Below, piece after piece: positions 15,586-24,426 of a DNA stretch of 27,361 nucleotides. Below the pieces are notes generated by a model, which was given only the letters and a program-made list of their open reading frames with translations, ran no database searches and was not told where the DNA came from. The position numbers were made by a program, and so were the translations under genes. Origin of the DNA: Eubacterium sp. CAG:252 (GTDB lineage Bacteria; Bacillota; Clostridia; Lachnospirales; Lachnospiraceae); the NCBI GenBank assembly GCA_000436535.1, contig FR886338.1, positions 121,324 through 148,684 of the forward strand. The letters run 5' to 3'. Every line of letters begins with the position of its first letter. Position 1 is the stretch's first letter.

Positions 15586-16995
15586 TTATTTATAACTATG
15601 CGGCAGCCTCACCCTGAACACCTTCCTCTTAAGCATTTTCCCATCCCATGGAATAAGCGGATATATATAACTCTTTCCGGTTATCGTCCTGTTAAATGCT
15701 ATCATAAGCACTGAGATTACAACTCCGGCAATAAATCCGCCAAGATTAAATATCTGTGTAAGTATGAGCGTAAGAACTCTTAAAAACTTAAATGCGTAAC
15801 CCATCTCAAAGTTTGTCTGTCCGTAAGTTCCTACTGTTACAACCGCCATATAAAGAAGTGACTCCGGATTAAACCAGCCTGAGCTCACTGCATATTCACC
15901 GACAACAATACCTGCTACAATACTCAAAGGAGTGGATAACATAGTAGGTGTGTTGACTGCCGCAAGCTTAAGACCATCAACTGCAAGCTCAAGTATAAGA
16001 AGCTGCAAAAGTACCGGAACGGTTATATCATCTGTTATAAGAATGAATTTCATAAATTCTGGAACCCATTCAGGATTATTTACAAGAAGCAGCCACAACG
16101 GAGTTAATATCCACGTCACTATAGAGAAGAAAAATCTCGTAATTCTAAGATATGAGCCAATCATAGGCGAAAAGTTAAAATCATCCGCCTCCTCTATAAT
16201 ATCAAAGATAGATGCCGGAATTATCATAACCGCGGGAGAATTGTCGACCATAATTACAATATTCCCGTCAAGTATGGCTGCTGTCGCAGTATCAGGGCGT
16301 TCCGAGTATTTAAACTTTGGAAATGGGTTAATCCATTTATGTGTAAACATACACTCCGCAAGACTTTCTATATTCATAGTTAGCGCATCCACATCTATCG
16401 ACTGTATAAGACTTCTCATCCTGTCAAGAATACTCTGGTCAACGGAGTCAGATATATAACATATCGCAACATCTGAACGTGAACGTCTTCCAATGCCATA
16501 TAATTCCATCGAAAATCTTGGGTCGCGTATTCTTCTTCTTAACAATGCTGCATTGGATACAAGCGTTTCCACAAAGCCATCCCTTGAACCTCTTAACACC
16601 CTGTCTTTCCACGGCTCTGATACTGAACGCATCGGATATGTTCTGCAATCTATTAACAGACACTCATCGAAACCGTCTATCGTCATAATAGATACTCCCG
16701 ACAAGAACTGCGTGATAACATTATCAATATTACTGCTTCTTGACACCTCCGTGTAAGGCATTCCTTTTTCCAAAAATGTATCAAGGCTCTGCATGTCCGA
16801 TTCTTTCAAAGAATAAAAAAACTGTATAAGCTTTTCTACTGTATCCTCCTGCACGAAACCATCTATAAAGAAAAAACCAGCCCTACGCCCCGCAATCACC
16901 ACTTCTCTCTGAAGTATATCAAAATTACGTTCCACGTTAAGACTGGTTTCCAACCTTTTAATATTTTCTTTAACATCACAGCTAAAATCACTCAT
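15586..16995 (-). CDS. spoVAF: SpoVAF-type protein of the GerA spore germinant-receptor family
   Basis: This is a GerA-subunit-like membrane protein. SpoVAF acts in spores with SpoVA/Ger proteins during germination; that role is family knowledge. The 469-residue protein has a soluble N-terminal domain (about 1-290) with SSNIDNVITQFLSGVSIMTIDG, YPMRSVSEPWKDRVLRGSRD and FVETLVSNAALLRRRIRDPR. The ERPDTATAAILDGNIVIMVD signature and several membrane segments (about 285-430) follow. The ATG at 16995 is preferred: AGAGG lies 9 nt upstream, while the TTG at 17025 and the ATG at 17004 lack proper sites. No other spoVA or ger genes are in the window, so it stands alone. A germinant-receptor A subunit is the alternative. 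Confidence 0.88.
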   Translation of the reverse strand: MSDFSCDVKENIKRLETSLNVERNFDILQREVVIAGRRAGFFFIDGFVQEDTVEKLIQFFYSLKESDMQSLDTFLEKGMPYTEVSRSSNIDNVITQFLSGVSIMTIDGFDECLLIDCRTYPMRSVSEPWKDRVLRGSRDGFVETLVSNAALLRRRIRDPRFSMELYGIGRRSRSDVAICYISDSVDQSILDRMRSLIQSIDVDALTMNIESLAECMFTHKWINPFPKFKYSERPDTATAAILDGNIVIMVDNSPAVMIIPASIFDIIEEADDFNFSPMIGSYLRITRFFFSIVTWILTPLWLLLVNNPEWVPEFMKFILITDDITVPVLLQLLILELAVDGLKLAAVNTPTMLSTPLSIVAGIVVGEYAVSSGWFNPESLLYMAVVTVGTYGQTNFEMGYAFKFLRVLTLILTQIFNLGGFIAGVVISVLMIAFNRTITGKSYIYPLIPWDGKMLKRKVFRVRLPHSYK

Positions 16996-17338
16996 TATAG
17001 GCATCCTCTCAATCCATCTTAACAAGATAATTAATTACTGCACAACGCCATATTTAATATTCCAATCAGCACTGAAACAATAACTATAACATTAAGATGC
17101 CTTATTAGCGTGATTTTATTCCTGTATTGAATAATTTTATCTGCATTACTAAAATGTATTTTTATTTAAATATATCTTAGACAAAGATAAGAACTAACTC
17201 TTTTTATTTGTCATACAGATACATTCTAATAGATTACAAAAATATATCTTTATAAATCGGATATAATTATGCAACATTTTAAATTTGTTATTTTATAACT
17301 TCATATTATTTTTTATAATCATATATTGAATAACTTAA
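16996..17338. other. AT-rich intergenic region without recognised gene
   Basis: The 343 bp between spoVAF and the DAK-like gene hold no supported gene. A minus-strand open stretch of about 42 codons ending at 17031-17033 would encode a hydrophobic tail (LNVIVIVSVLIGILNMALC), but it has no usable start codon or ribosome site. No clear sporulation promoter (sigma-F or sigma-G) could be placed by eye. Confidence 0.5.
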
Positions 17339-17638
17339 TTATCCCTGAAGTCCAGCCGACTGGCGAATCATATCCTCGACAACTATATCATATATCTCAC
17401 CAACTGTATTGCAGTACTTTAATACATCCCAAGGTCTGTTAGTGTGAAAATGTATCTTAATCATATCCTCATCACCAACTGCGATAAGACAATTACCCTC
17501 TATGTTGTTTGTTATGTAGTCAACTATCTCATCCTCATCAAGGTCTTTATCCCTCTTATCAATAAGAAGCTGTGTATCATATCTGTATGCAAACTGATTT
17601 TCTTCTACGTCTATACTCTTAACCTCACTCATCTCCAT
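17339..17638 (-). CDS. Stand-alone DAK-kinase C-terminal (FakA/YloV-like) domain protein
   Basis: This 99-residue protein matches the C-terminal portion of the DegV-partner fatty-acid kinase (FakA/YloV, DAK-related) family. It has QFAYRYDTQLLI (about 14-25), then GNCLIAVGDEDMIKIHFHTNRP (about 48-69), and GEIYDIVVEDMIRQ (about 81-94). In FakA this region follows a DhaL-type kinase domain and a middle domain, and both are absent here. The upstream DNA holds no trace of them, and a good AAAGGAG site precedes the gene, so it is probably a genuine small protein rather than a fragment. The start may be the ATG at 17638 or the ATG at 17632, which has better spacing. Its function is unknown. Confidence 0.75.
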   Translation of the reverse strand: MEMSEVKSIDVEENQFAYRYDTQLLIDKRDKDLDEDEIVDYITNNIEGNCLIAVGDEDMIKIHFHTNRPWDVLKYCNTVGEIYDIVVEDMIRQSAGLQG

Positions 17639-17703
17639 AATCTCCTTTTCTTTTTACAAATATGCTATATTAAATATATTACTTATATATTAATTATTTA
17701 ATC

Positions 17704-17747
17704 ATGGACAAATAAGCAAACTTAAAATTTTGCATAATTTTGTCCAT
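17704..17747. repeat. Inverted repeat downstream of the MATE gene
   Basis: ATGGACAAA (17704-17712) and its inverted copy TTTGTCCAT (17739-17747) enclose further pairing (GCAAA with TTTGC). There is no U-run on either strand, so it is a poor terminator. An operator for the DAK-like gene, whose start is at 17638, is possible. Confidence 0.5.
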
Positions 17748-17864
17748 ACTATAAAAAACATATTGCTTAATTATTCATGTAAATTAACCATTATTGCTAC
17801 GTTATGATATATTTTACCATCAGAGTTATACGTTAATCTTTTTAACTATAACGGTTAAGGCTTT

Positions 17865-19229
17865 TTATTGCTTCGCTGCCTTTACCTCTTTCATCCCATG
17901 TCTTACCTTAAGCTTATTACAACAATGTATAAACGCCGGAATAAGGAATATATCGGCCGCTATCCACGCTGCCGGATTGGCAAGACATGCGCCATTAAAG
18001 CCTATAACTGGTATAAGGAATATTGCAACAAGTGTTCTTGCAAGCATTTCAAATACACCGGCAAGTATCGCAAATACTGAATATCCCATACCTTGTATAC
18101 AAAATCTGTATACATTGACACCTGTAAGAGGTATATAGAATAATGCCGATGCAAGTATGAATCTTCTTGTAAGACGTATAATCTCTACTTCTGCCGCATC
18201 CACGAAAAGAAGTGCAATATAATCTGTTGTAAAGAATAGGACTACAAGTGCCACGACACTATATACTGCACCTATTATCATAGCAGCCCTGATACCCTTG
18301 CCAAGCCTGTCTATCTTACCCGCGCCGACATTCTGACCACCATAAGTAGCCATAGTCGAACCGAGTGCATCAAACGGACAGCATGTAAAGTTGAACATCT
18401 TAGAACCTGCTGTCATAGCCGCAACATATGAAGAACCAAGTCCATTTACAGCAGACTGAAGTATAGTACTTCCGATAGCTGTTATGGAATACTGTAATCC
18501 CATAGGCACACCTATATAACACAGATTGACAACATATCTTTTTCTTACAACATTTTCCTGTCTGTTCGCCTTTAAAATGTCGAACTTCTTATACATATAT
18601 ATAGTACAGCCAACTCCGGATACAAGCTGTGATATAACTGTGGCAATTCCGGCACCAGCCACCCCCATCTTTGCATATATGATAAGGATAAAGTCAAGTA
18701 CTATATTAATAACTGACGATAACACAAGGAAATATACCGGAGTCTTGCTGTCACCAAGTGAACGGATTATTCCTGATACTATATTATACAAAAATACTGT
18801 TGGTATTCCTGCAAATATTATGACTATATAATTGTATGCGTGCATAAATATATCATCTGGTGTGTTGAGAAGTCTTAATATAGGCGCACAGAAGACTACT
18901 GAAAGTGCCGTCATAACTACTGCAAACACTGCACTACATATATAACCGTTAAACACATATTTTCTTAATTCGCTGTACTTTCCTGCACCGAACTGCTGCG
19001 CAACGGGAATTGCAAACCCGTTACATATACCCATACAGAAACCGATTATCATAAAGTTAATTGAACCTGTTGCCCCGACACCTGCCAGAGCTGATACACC
19101 AAGTGTCTTACCAACAATCATAGTATCAACCAGATTATAAAACTGCTGGAAAAGCATACCCAGAAGCATAGGAAATGCAAATCCAAGAATAAGCTTAAAA
19201 GGCGACCCTTTTGTCATATCCTTTGTCAT
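17865..19229 (-). CDS. MATE-family multidrug/Na+ antiporter
   Basis: This is a multidrug and toxic compound extrusion transporter that exports cationic drugs or metabolites using an ion gradient. The 454 residues form about 12 membrane segments in two homologous halves. The N-terminus FKLILGFAFPMLLGMLFQQFYNLVDTMIVGKTLG and GVGATGSINFMIIGF are typical. FAIPVAQQFGAG and the second-half GLQYSITAIGSTILQSAVNGLG and FDALGSTMATYGGQNVGAGK match the family repeats. It belongs to the NorM/DinF-like branch common in Clostridia; the substrate cannot be told. The ATG follows AGAGGG. It is transcribed in the same direction as the SurA-like gene upstream, 116 nt away. Confidence 0.94.
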   Translation of the reverse strand: MTKDMTKGSPFKLILGFAFPMLLGMLFQQFYNLVDTMIVGKTLGVSALAGVGATGSINFMIIGFCMGICNGFAIPVAQQFGAGKYSELRKYVFNGYICSAVFAVVMTALSVVFCAPILRLLNTPDDIFMHAYNYIVIIFAGIPTVFLYNIVSGIIRSLGDSKTPVYFLVLSSVINIVLDFILIIYAKMGVAGAGIATVISQLVSGVGCTIYMYKKFDILKANRQENVVRKRYVVNLCYIGVPMGLQYSITAIGSTILQSAVNGLGSSYVAAMTAGSKMFNFTCCPFDALGSTMATYGGQNVGAGKIDRLGKGIRAAMIIGAVYSVVALVVLFFTTDYIALLFVDAAEVEIIRLTRRFILASALFYIPLTGVNVYRFCIQGMGYSVFAILAGVFEMLARTLVAIFLIPVIGFNGACLANPAAWIAADIFLIPAFIHCCNKLKVRHGMKEVKAAKQ

Positions 19230-19345
19230 CAGAACCCTCTTTCTGTGCCATATAGCACACGTATTCTATAATAATATTGCTAGCTTTTAAAGGCTTTATT
19301 ATACATGTATCTGATTATGCATCTGGAAATGCTTTTCTGCCTGTA

Positions 19346-20050
19346 TTAGTTGACCGTAATCCTGCCCATAGTTATTTTATCTAACAGTTTTTCATTCTCT
19401 GTGATATTGTACTTCGCTTTGATTATTTCTTTATAATAATCTCCATCATAATCAAGCAGAGATGAACTGTCACCCTCAAAACCATCGGCTTTTACCTGTG
19501 TTGCCGCCCTTATAGCATACTTCTCTGCAAGCTTTCTACGGCACAATATATTAAATATATCATCTTCACTAAGCTGTGTATTATCCTTTGCCTTCTGTGT
19601 GAAATCATTATATGTATCCTTTGCTTCAGTCCTTAATGAGTCCTTCTCGCTTTCAGTAACATACAGATTATGCACAGCGGTTTCTTTTTCCATTATATAA
19701 TCATACTCACATAAATCTTTCGCCAGTTGTTTAGCATAATCCCTTGTGAACACACTGTCAAGAGAATTTTTAAAATATGTATTCCAAAATTCATTAGTAT
19801 CATCTGGATTATACTTTATCGCCATATCATTTACCTGTTTTTCTACTATGTATACATAATAAGAAAATTCTTTCAGAGTGATATTTTCATCATCGATACT
19901 TATAACTGTTTCATCAAGATGCTTATTATATACAAATTCTTTATTCTTATTAAATCTAATAAGCATTGTAAAAATAACTGCTACAAGAACTGCACTTATG
20001 ACTATAACCATAATCTCAGCTCTCTTATTCTTAATTGTACTCTTTCCCAT
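19346..20050 (-). CDS. Membrane-anchored SurA/PrsA N-terminal-like protein
   Basis: This 234-residue protein has an N-terminal membrane anchor (about residues 11-33, AEIMVIVISAVLVAVIFTMLI) after a basic start and no lipobox cysteine. The extracytoplasmic part begins with VISIDDENITLKEFSYYVYIVEKQV, the pattern of the SurA/PrsA N-terminal chaperone domain, and continues as charged helices. No parvulin isomerase domain follows, and the C-terminus (KAKYNITENEKLLDKITMGRITVN) is short. A role in folding exported proteins is inferred. The ATG at 20050 with GGGGTG upstream is preferred to a GTG at 20059 that would overlap the ribosome site. The structured RNA at 20112-20302 is directly upstream and may form its 5' leader. 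Confidence 0.78.
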   Translation of the reverse strand: MGKSTIKNKRAEIMVIVISAVLVAVIFTMLIRFNKNKEFVYNKHLDETVISIDDENITLKEFSYYVYIVEKQVNDMAIKYNPDDTNEFWNTYFKNSLDSVFTRDYAKQLAKDLCEYDYIMEKETAVHNLYVTESEKDSLRTEAKDTYNDFTQKAKDNTQLSEDDIFNILCRRKLAEKYAIRAATQVKADGFEGDSSSLLDYDGDYYKEIIKAKYNITENEKLLDKITMGRITVN

Positions 20051-20111
20051 ATAAATCACCCCATTTCGTATATTCAGAGGTTTAACTCACGTTTTTCTTA
20101 CTTATATGATA

Positions 20112-20302
20112 TTGGGGTCACCCCCAACTATGTATGATACCTACGAATTGTTCCGTGCTACGCACTCCAACAATTCTACCAATATTCGCATATCGCGGGA
20201 TTATCATCCCACTTTTATGCTCATATTGGGGCGGGTCACAAGGTCATTCACCCACCTATGAGCAAGCTCATGTGGGTTTAGACCTTTTGCCCCTGGTATC
20301 AT
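20112..20302 (-). ncRNA. Candidate structured RNA, multi-branch fold
   Basis: Read on the minus strand, ATGATACC (20295-20302) and GGTATCAT (20134-20141) close a junction with three arms. Arm 1: GGGGC/GCCCC, AAGGTC/GACCTT, ACCCAC/GTGGGT and a top stem ATGAG/CTCAT capped by a CUUG loop closed by G-C (20228-20293). Arm 2: ATATTGG/CCAATAT, GCATA/TATGC, GGGAT/ATCCC (20179-20229). Arm 3: GAATTGTT/AACAATTC with inner GTGC/GCAC (20145-20176). A fourth hairpin, TTGGGG-GTGA-CCCCAA (20112-20127), carries a GNRA-type loop. The CUUG and GUGA loops exist only on the minus strand, which sets the sense. No Rfam family is recognised. It could be a leader of the SurA-like gene, a free RNA, or a dispersed repeat. 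Confidence 0.75.
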
Positions 20303-20306
20303 TTAT

Positions 20307-20335
20307 ATTATACACAAATATATATGTCTTGTGAA
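20307..20335 (-). promoter_or_regulatory. Promoter directly upstream of the structured RNA
   Basis: On the minus strand TTCACA (20330-20335) and a perfect TATAAT (20307-20312) are 17 bp apart. The predicted start, about 20299-20302, coincides with the first bases of the RNA's closing stem, ATGATACC. Confidence 0.75.
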
Positions 20336-20344
20336 CCACCAACA

Positions 20345-20397
20345 TAAATAAAAAACACCCCGCCACATACCCAAACTGGATATATGACGGGGTGTTT
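20345..20397 (-). terminator. Terminator of the pyruvate:ferredoxin oxidoreductase gene
   Basis: On the minus strand AAACACCCCG (20388-20397) pairs with CGGGGTGTTT (20353-20362), with one more internal pairing region, and is followed by a T-rich tract at 20345-20352. It begins about 70 nt after the nifJ stop and separates it from the RNA promoter. Confidence 0.92.
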
Positions 20398-20470
20398 ATC
20401 ACATCTGACTCAGAAACTTATAAGCCTGTGCTTATTCCCGGGTGCTTCTGATATCAACTATATAAGTCAA

Positions 20471-23400
20471 TTACTTGTATAATTCAACAAGTCTCTGTAA
20501 GTGCTCGAATCTCTCATTAGCAACTTCTTCTGACTTAGCGAAGAGTCTTTCTGCTCTTTCAGGGAATGGCTTAACAAGACGTGTATAACGTGCTTCATTG
20601 TTAAGGAAATCCTGATATGAGCCATCGCCGGCCTTAGATGTTAATGTAAATGGATTCTTTCCTTCAGCCTTTAATGCTGGGTTGAATGAGAAGAGGTTCC
20701 AGTATCCAGCCTTAACAGCCTTCTTCATTTCATCCTGGCAGTGGTTCATACCACCCTTAGCGATACCGTGAAGTTCGCAAGGAGCATAACCAATGATTAA
20801 TGATGGTCCATTGTAGTTTTCAGCTTCTTCGATAGCCTTTAATGCCTGAGCTGGGTTAGCACCAAGAGCAATCTGTGCTACATATACATAGCCATAGCTC
20901 ATAGCGATTTCAGCAAGTGACTTCTTACCGATTTCCTTACCAGCTGCAGCGAACTGGCAAACTTCACCGATGTTAGAAGCCTTAGAAGCCTGTCCACCTG
21001 TATTAGAATACATTTCTGTATCGAATACCATAACATTTACGTTCTCGCCTGAAGCAAGTACATGGTCAAGACCACCGAAACCGATATCGTAAGCCCAACC
21101 ATCACCACCGAAGATCCATACAGACTTCTTAGCAAGGTAGTTCTTCTTAGCAAGTACTTCTGGAGCTGTTGGGCATCCATCTGCTGCTGCCTTTTCAAGT
21201 TCTGCGATAAGAGCTTCTGTAGCTGGTGTATTAGCCTTAGTATCATTCTTTGTTTCAAGGTACTTAGCTGCTGCTGCCTTAAAGCCTTCTGAAGCCTTCT
21301 CAGATGCAGCCATTTCTTCTATCTTAGCGATAGCCTGGTCACGAAGAACCTTCTGTCCAAGATACATACCAAAACCATGTTCTGCATTATCCTCGAATAA
21401 TGAGTTAGACCAAGCTGGTCCCTTTAATGTATCCTTATTTACTGTATATGGTGATGTAGCTGCTGGACCGCCCCAGATTGAAGAACAACCTGTTGCGTTT
21501 GAAATATACATCTGCTCACCAAATAACTGAGTAATTAATCTAGCATAAGATGTTTCTGCACAACCTGCACAGCTTCCTGAGAATTCAAGGAGTGGCTGGT
21601 TATACTGAGAACCGATTGGTGTATTAACTAATGCTGGCTTAATATCCTTCTTACCTACGTTAGCAACAAGGTAATCGAATACTGGCTGCTCTGCTGCCTG
21701 TGATTCCTGTGGAACCATCTTAAGAGCTTCTCCAGCCTTAGGACATACTGTTACACATTCGCCACATCCCATACAATCTAATGGAGATACTGACATTGTG
21801 TACTTCATTGTTGTGTCTGTTGCATGCTTAGAATCAGCAAGCTTAATCTGTGATGGAGCTGCTGCCTGTTCATCTGCATTAAGGATGAATGGTCTGATAG
21901 TTGCATGTGAGCATACGAATGCACAGCTGTTACACTGAACACAGCTTGCTGGATCCCACTCAGGAACCATAACGGCTGTTCCTCTCTTCTCGTATGCTGA
22001 AGCGCCTGTTTCAAACTGACCATCAGCGATATCCTTGAATGCTGATACTGGAAGGCTGTCACCATCCATCTTGCCGATAGGGTCGAGAAGTTCATTAACC
22101 ATCTTAACTGTAGCAGGACGACCTGTTCTCTCAACTGGCTTATTATCATCAACTGCTGTTGCCCAGTCTGCTGGTACTTCTACCTTATGTACTGCGTCAA
22201 CACCAGCATCGATAGCCTTGTAGTTCATCTCAACTACTGCATCACCCTTCTTGCTGTATGACTTCTTAGCTGCTGCCTTCATATATTCAACAGCTTCATC
22301 GATAGGCATTACGTTAGCAAGCTTAAAGAATGCTGACTGTAAGATTGTGTTAGTTCTCTTACCCATACCGATTTCAATAGCTTTATCAATAGCGTTGATT
22401 GTGTAAAGCTGGATATTATTCTTAGCGATATACTGCTTTGCTTCTGCTGGCATATGCTGGTTAAGTTCTTCATCAGACCACTGGCAGTTAATCATGAAGA
22501 TTCCGCCTGGCTTAACATCCTGAACCATCTTATAACCCTTAACAACATATGAAGGATTATGACATGCTACGAAGTCAGCCTGATTGATGTAGTATGGACT
22601 TCTGATTGGGTTATCACCAAATCTTAAATGGCTGATTGTGATACCACCAGTCTTCTTTGAGTCATACTGGAAATATGCCTGAATAAACTTATCTGTGTGG
22701 TCACCGATAATCTTTGTAGAGTTCTTGTTAGCACCAACTGTACCATCACCACCAAGACCCCAGAACTTACATTCTACTGTACCAGGAGCTGATGTAATAG
22801 GAGCTGGCTTAATCTCTGGAAGTGAAAGGTTAGTAACATCATCAACAATACCGATTGTGAATCTGTGCTTTGGCTCATCCTTCTCTAATTCCTTGTATAC
22901 AGCGAATACTGATGAAGGAGGAGTATCCTTTGAACCTAAACCATAACGACCACCTACTAATGTGATATCGTTAAGACCTGCTTCACGAAGTGTTGTAGCA
23001 ACATCAAGGTAAAGTGGTTCACCAAGTGAGCCTGGTTCCTTAGTTCTGTCAAGAACAGCAATCTTCTTAGCTGTCTTAGGAAGAACCTTTAAGATTGCCT
23101 TAGATGACCATGGACGATAAAGTCTTACCTTAATAAGACCAACCTTCTCACCCTTAGCTGTTAAGTAATCAATAACTTCTTCTGCAACGTCATTGATAGA
23201 ACCCATAGCTACGATAACTCTGTCAGCATCTGGAGCACCATAGTAGTTGAATAAGTCATAGTTAGTACCGAGCTTCTCGTTTACTTTCTTCATGTACTTC
23301 TCTACTACTTCTGGAAGTTCATCATATACTGTGTTACATGCTTCACGATGCTGGAAGAATACATCTCCATTCTCATGAGAACCACGCATAGCTGGCTTGT

Positions 23401-24031
23401 TAGGATTAAGTGCATGAGCACGGAATTCCTCAACCTTGTCCATTGGGCACATTTCCTTAAGGTCTTCATAGTCCCACTTTTCAATCTTCTGGATCTCGTG
23501 AGATGTACGGAAACCATCAAAGAAGTTGATGAATGGAACCTTGCCATCAAGAGCTGCAAGATGTGCAACTGGGCTTAAGTCCATAACTTCCTGTGGGTTT
23601 GTTTCAGCAAGCATAGCGAAACCTGTCTGACGACATGCATAAACATCACTATGGTCACCGAAAATGTTAAGTGACTGTGTAGCAACTGTACGAGCTGATA
23701 CATCAAATACACAAGGGAGCTGTTCAGCAGCAATCTTATACATATTAGGAATCATAAGTAAAAGACCCTGTGAAGCTGTGAATGTTGTTGTAAGGGCACC
23801 GGCTGCAAGTGAACCATGCACTGTACCAGCAGCACCTGCTTCAGACTGCATCTCTGTTACCTTTACTGTATTACCAAAAATATTCTTTCTTCCAGCTGCT
23901 GACCACTGGTCAACAACGTCTGCCATTGGGCTGGAAGGTGTGATTGGATAGATACCTGCTACTTCTGTAAACGCATACGCAACGTGAGCAGCGGCTGTAT
24001 TACCATCCATTGACTGTTTTTCTCTAGCCAT
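20471..24031 (-). CDS. nifJ: Pyruvate:ferredoxin (flavodoxin) oxidoreductase
   Basis: This enzyme oxidises pyruvate and CoA to acetyl-CoA and CO2 and reduces ferredoxin; it is the main pyruvate-oxidising enzyme of strict anaerobes. The 1186 residues are the single-chain form. The N-terminal pyruvate-binding domain has YPITPSSPMADVVDQW and the TVKVTEMQSEAGAAG segment. The gamma domain follows in the middle. Two [4Fe-4S] ferredoxin motifs, CVQCNSCAFVC (about 695) and CMGCGECVTVC (about 752), are seen. The C-terminal ThDP domain has CAGCAETSYARL and GGDGWAYDIGFGGLDH (about 973), with MYSNTGGQASKAS after it. AGGAGG precedes the ATG at 11 nt. A possible promoter TTTACT-17-TAAAAT (24084-24112) precedes it. 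Genes for ferredoxin or hydrogenase are not nearby. Confidence 0.98.
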   Translation of the reverse strand: MAREKQSMDGNTAAAHVAYAFTEVAGIYPITPSSPMADVVDQWSAAGRKNIFGNTVKVTEMQSEAGAAGTVHGSLAAGALTTTFTASQGLLLMIPNMYKIAAEQLPCVFDVSARTVATQSLNIFGDHSDVYACRQTGFAMLAETNPQEVMDLSPVAHLAALDGKVPFINFFDGFRTSHEIQKIEKWDYEDLKEMCPMDKVEEFRAHALNPNKPAMRGSHENGDVFFQHREACNTVYDELPEVVEKYMKKVNEKLGTNYDLFNYYGAPDADRVIVAMGSINDVAEEVIDYLTAKGEKVGLIKVRLYRPWSSKAILKVLPKTAKKIAVLDRTKEPGSLGEPLYLDVATTLREAGLNDITLVGGRYGLGSKDTPPSSVFAVYKELEKDEPKHRFTIGIVDDVTNLSLPEIKPAPITSAPGTVECKFWGLGGDGTVGANKNSTKIIGDHTDKFIQAYFQYDSKKTGGITISHLRFGDNPIRSPYYINQADFVACHNPSYVVKGYKMVQDVKPGGIFMINCQWSDEELNQHMPAEAKQYIAKNNIQLYTINAIDKAIEIGMGKRTNTILQSAFFKLANVMPIDEAVEYMKAAAKKSYSKKGDAVVEMNYKAIDAGVDAVHKVEVPADWATAVDDNKPVERTGRPATVKMVNELLDPIGKMDGDSLPVSAFKDIADGQFETGASAYEKRGTAVMVPEWDPASCVQCNSCAFVCSHATIRPFILNADEQAAAPSQIKLADSKHATDTTMKYTMSVSPLDCMGCGECVTVCPKAGEALKMVPQESQAAEQPVFDYLVANVGKKDIKPALVNTPIGSQYNQPLLEFSGSCAGCAETSYARLITQLFGEQMYISNATGCSSIWGGPAATSPYTVNKDTLKGPAWSNSLFEDNAEHGFGMYLGQKVLRDQAIAKIEEMAASEKASEGFKAAAAKYLETKNDTKANTPATEALIAELEKAAADGCPTAPEVLAKKNYLAKKSVWIFGGDGWAYDIGFGGLDHVLASGENVNVMVFDTEMYSNTGGQASKASNIGEVCQFAAAGKEIGKKSLAEIAMSYGYVYVAQIALGANPAQALKAIEEAENYNGPSLIIGYAPCELHGIAKGGMNHCQDEMKKAVKAGYWNLFSFNPALKAEGKNPFTLTSKAGDGSYQDFLNNEARYTRLVKPFPERAERLFAKSEEVANERFEHLQRLVELYK

Positions 24032-24083
24032 TGTTATATATACCTCCTAATCGAAATATGAGATAATAATCTCTCTTATCAAT

Positions 24084-24112
24084 ATTTTAGTATTATTCGA
24101 CAAAAAAGTAAA
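24084..24112 (-). promoter_or_regulatory. Possible promoter of nifJ
   Basis: On the minus strand TTTACT (24107-24112) and TAAAAT (24084-24089) are 17 bp apart. The -10 is near consensus, the -35 moderate. A separate TTGACA at 24120-24125 has no matching -10 and was not used. The rest of the 24032-24426 divergent gap is AT-rich, with no gene seen. Confidence 0.4.
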
Positions 24113-24384
24113 GTCATTATGTCAAATCTATTGTATGTAATTTTGTAATTTATCAAATAAATGATATTTTTTTCATAAAAGATTTATATTTTATTTTAAA
24201 GTTCAGATTTATCATTTACCATTTGTTTAATTAATGCATTTTAACCCAATATTGTTACATTATTAACACATTCATCCTTGTTTTCCTGATGATACATTTT
24301 ATAGCATTTTATCTCTGGAATATTTTTCTTAAGAATTTTTAAGATTTTTTTCGTTTAAGTATTAATTTTTTTCAAAAAAAGTAA

Positions 24385-24390
24385 TATAAT
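24385..24390 (+). promoter_or_regulatory. Possible -10 box of the deacetylase gene
   Basis: A perfect TATAAT lies 37 nt before the plus-strand ATG. The -35 region is a poly-T/poly-A tract with no good TTGACA match, so the promoter is incompletely supported. Confidence 0.45.
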
Positions 24391-24426
24391 ACTTTAGCTA
24401 CAATAATAAGTTAGGAGATTAGACCT

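Noticed and set aside
17031..17160. Minus-strand hydrophobic open stretch upstream of spoVAF
   Set aside because: It has no ATG/GTG/TTG at a sensible place and no ribosome site.
17825..17852. Hairpin just after the MATE stop as a terminator
   Set aside because: An 11-bp AT-rich stem with a bulge is present, but no U-run follows on the minus strand.
20134..20334. Plus-strand open frame of 66 codons over the structured RNA
   Set aside because: No ribosome site, no family resemblance, and it lies entirely across paired stems whose promoter is on the other strand.
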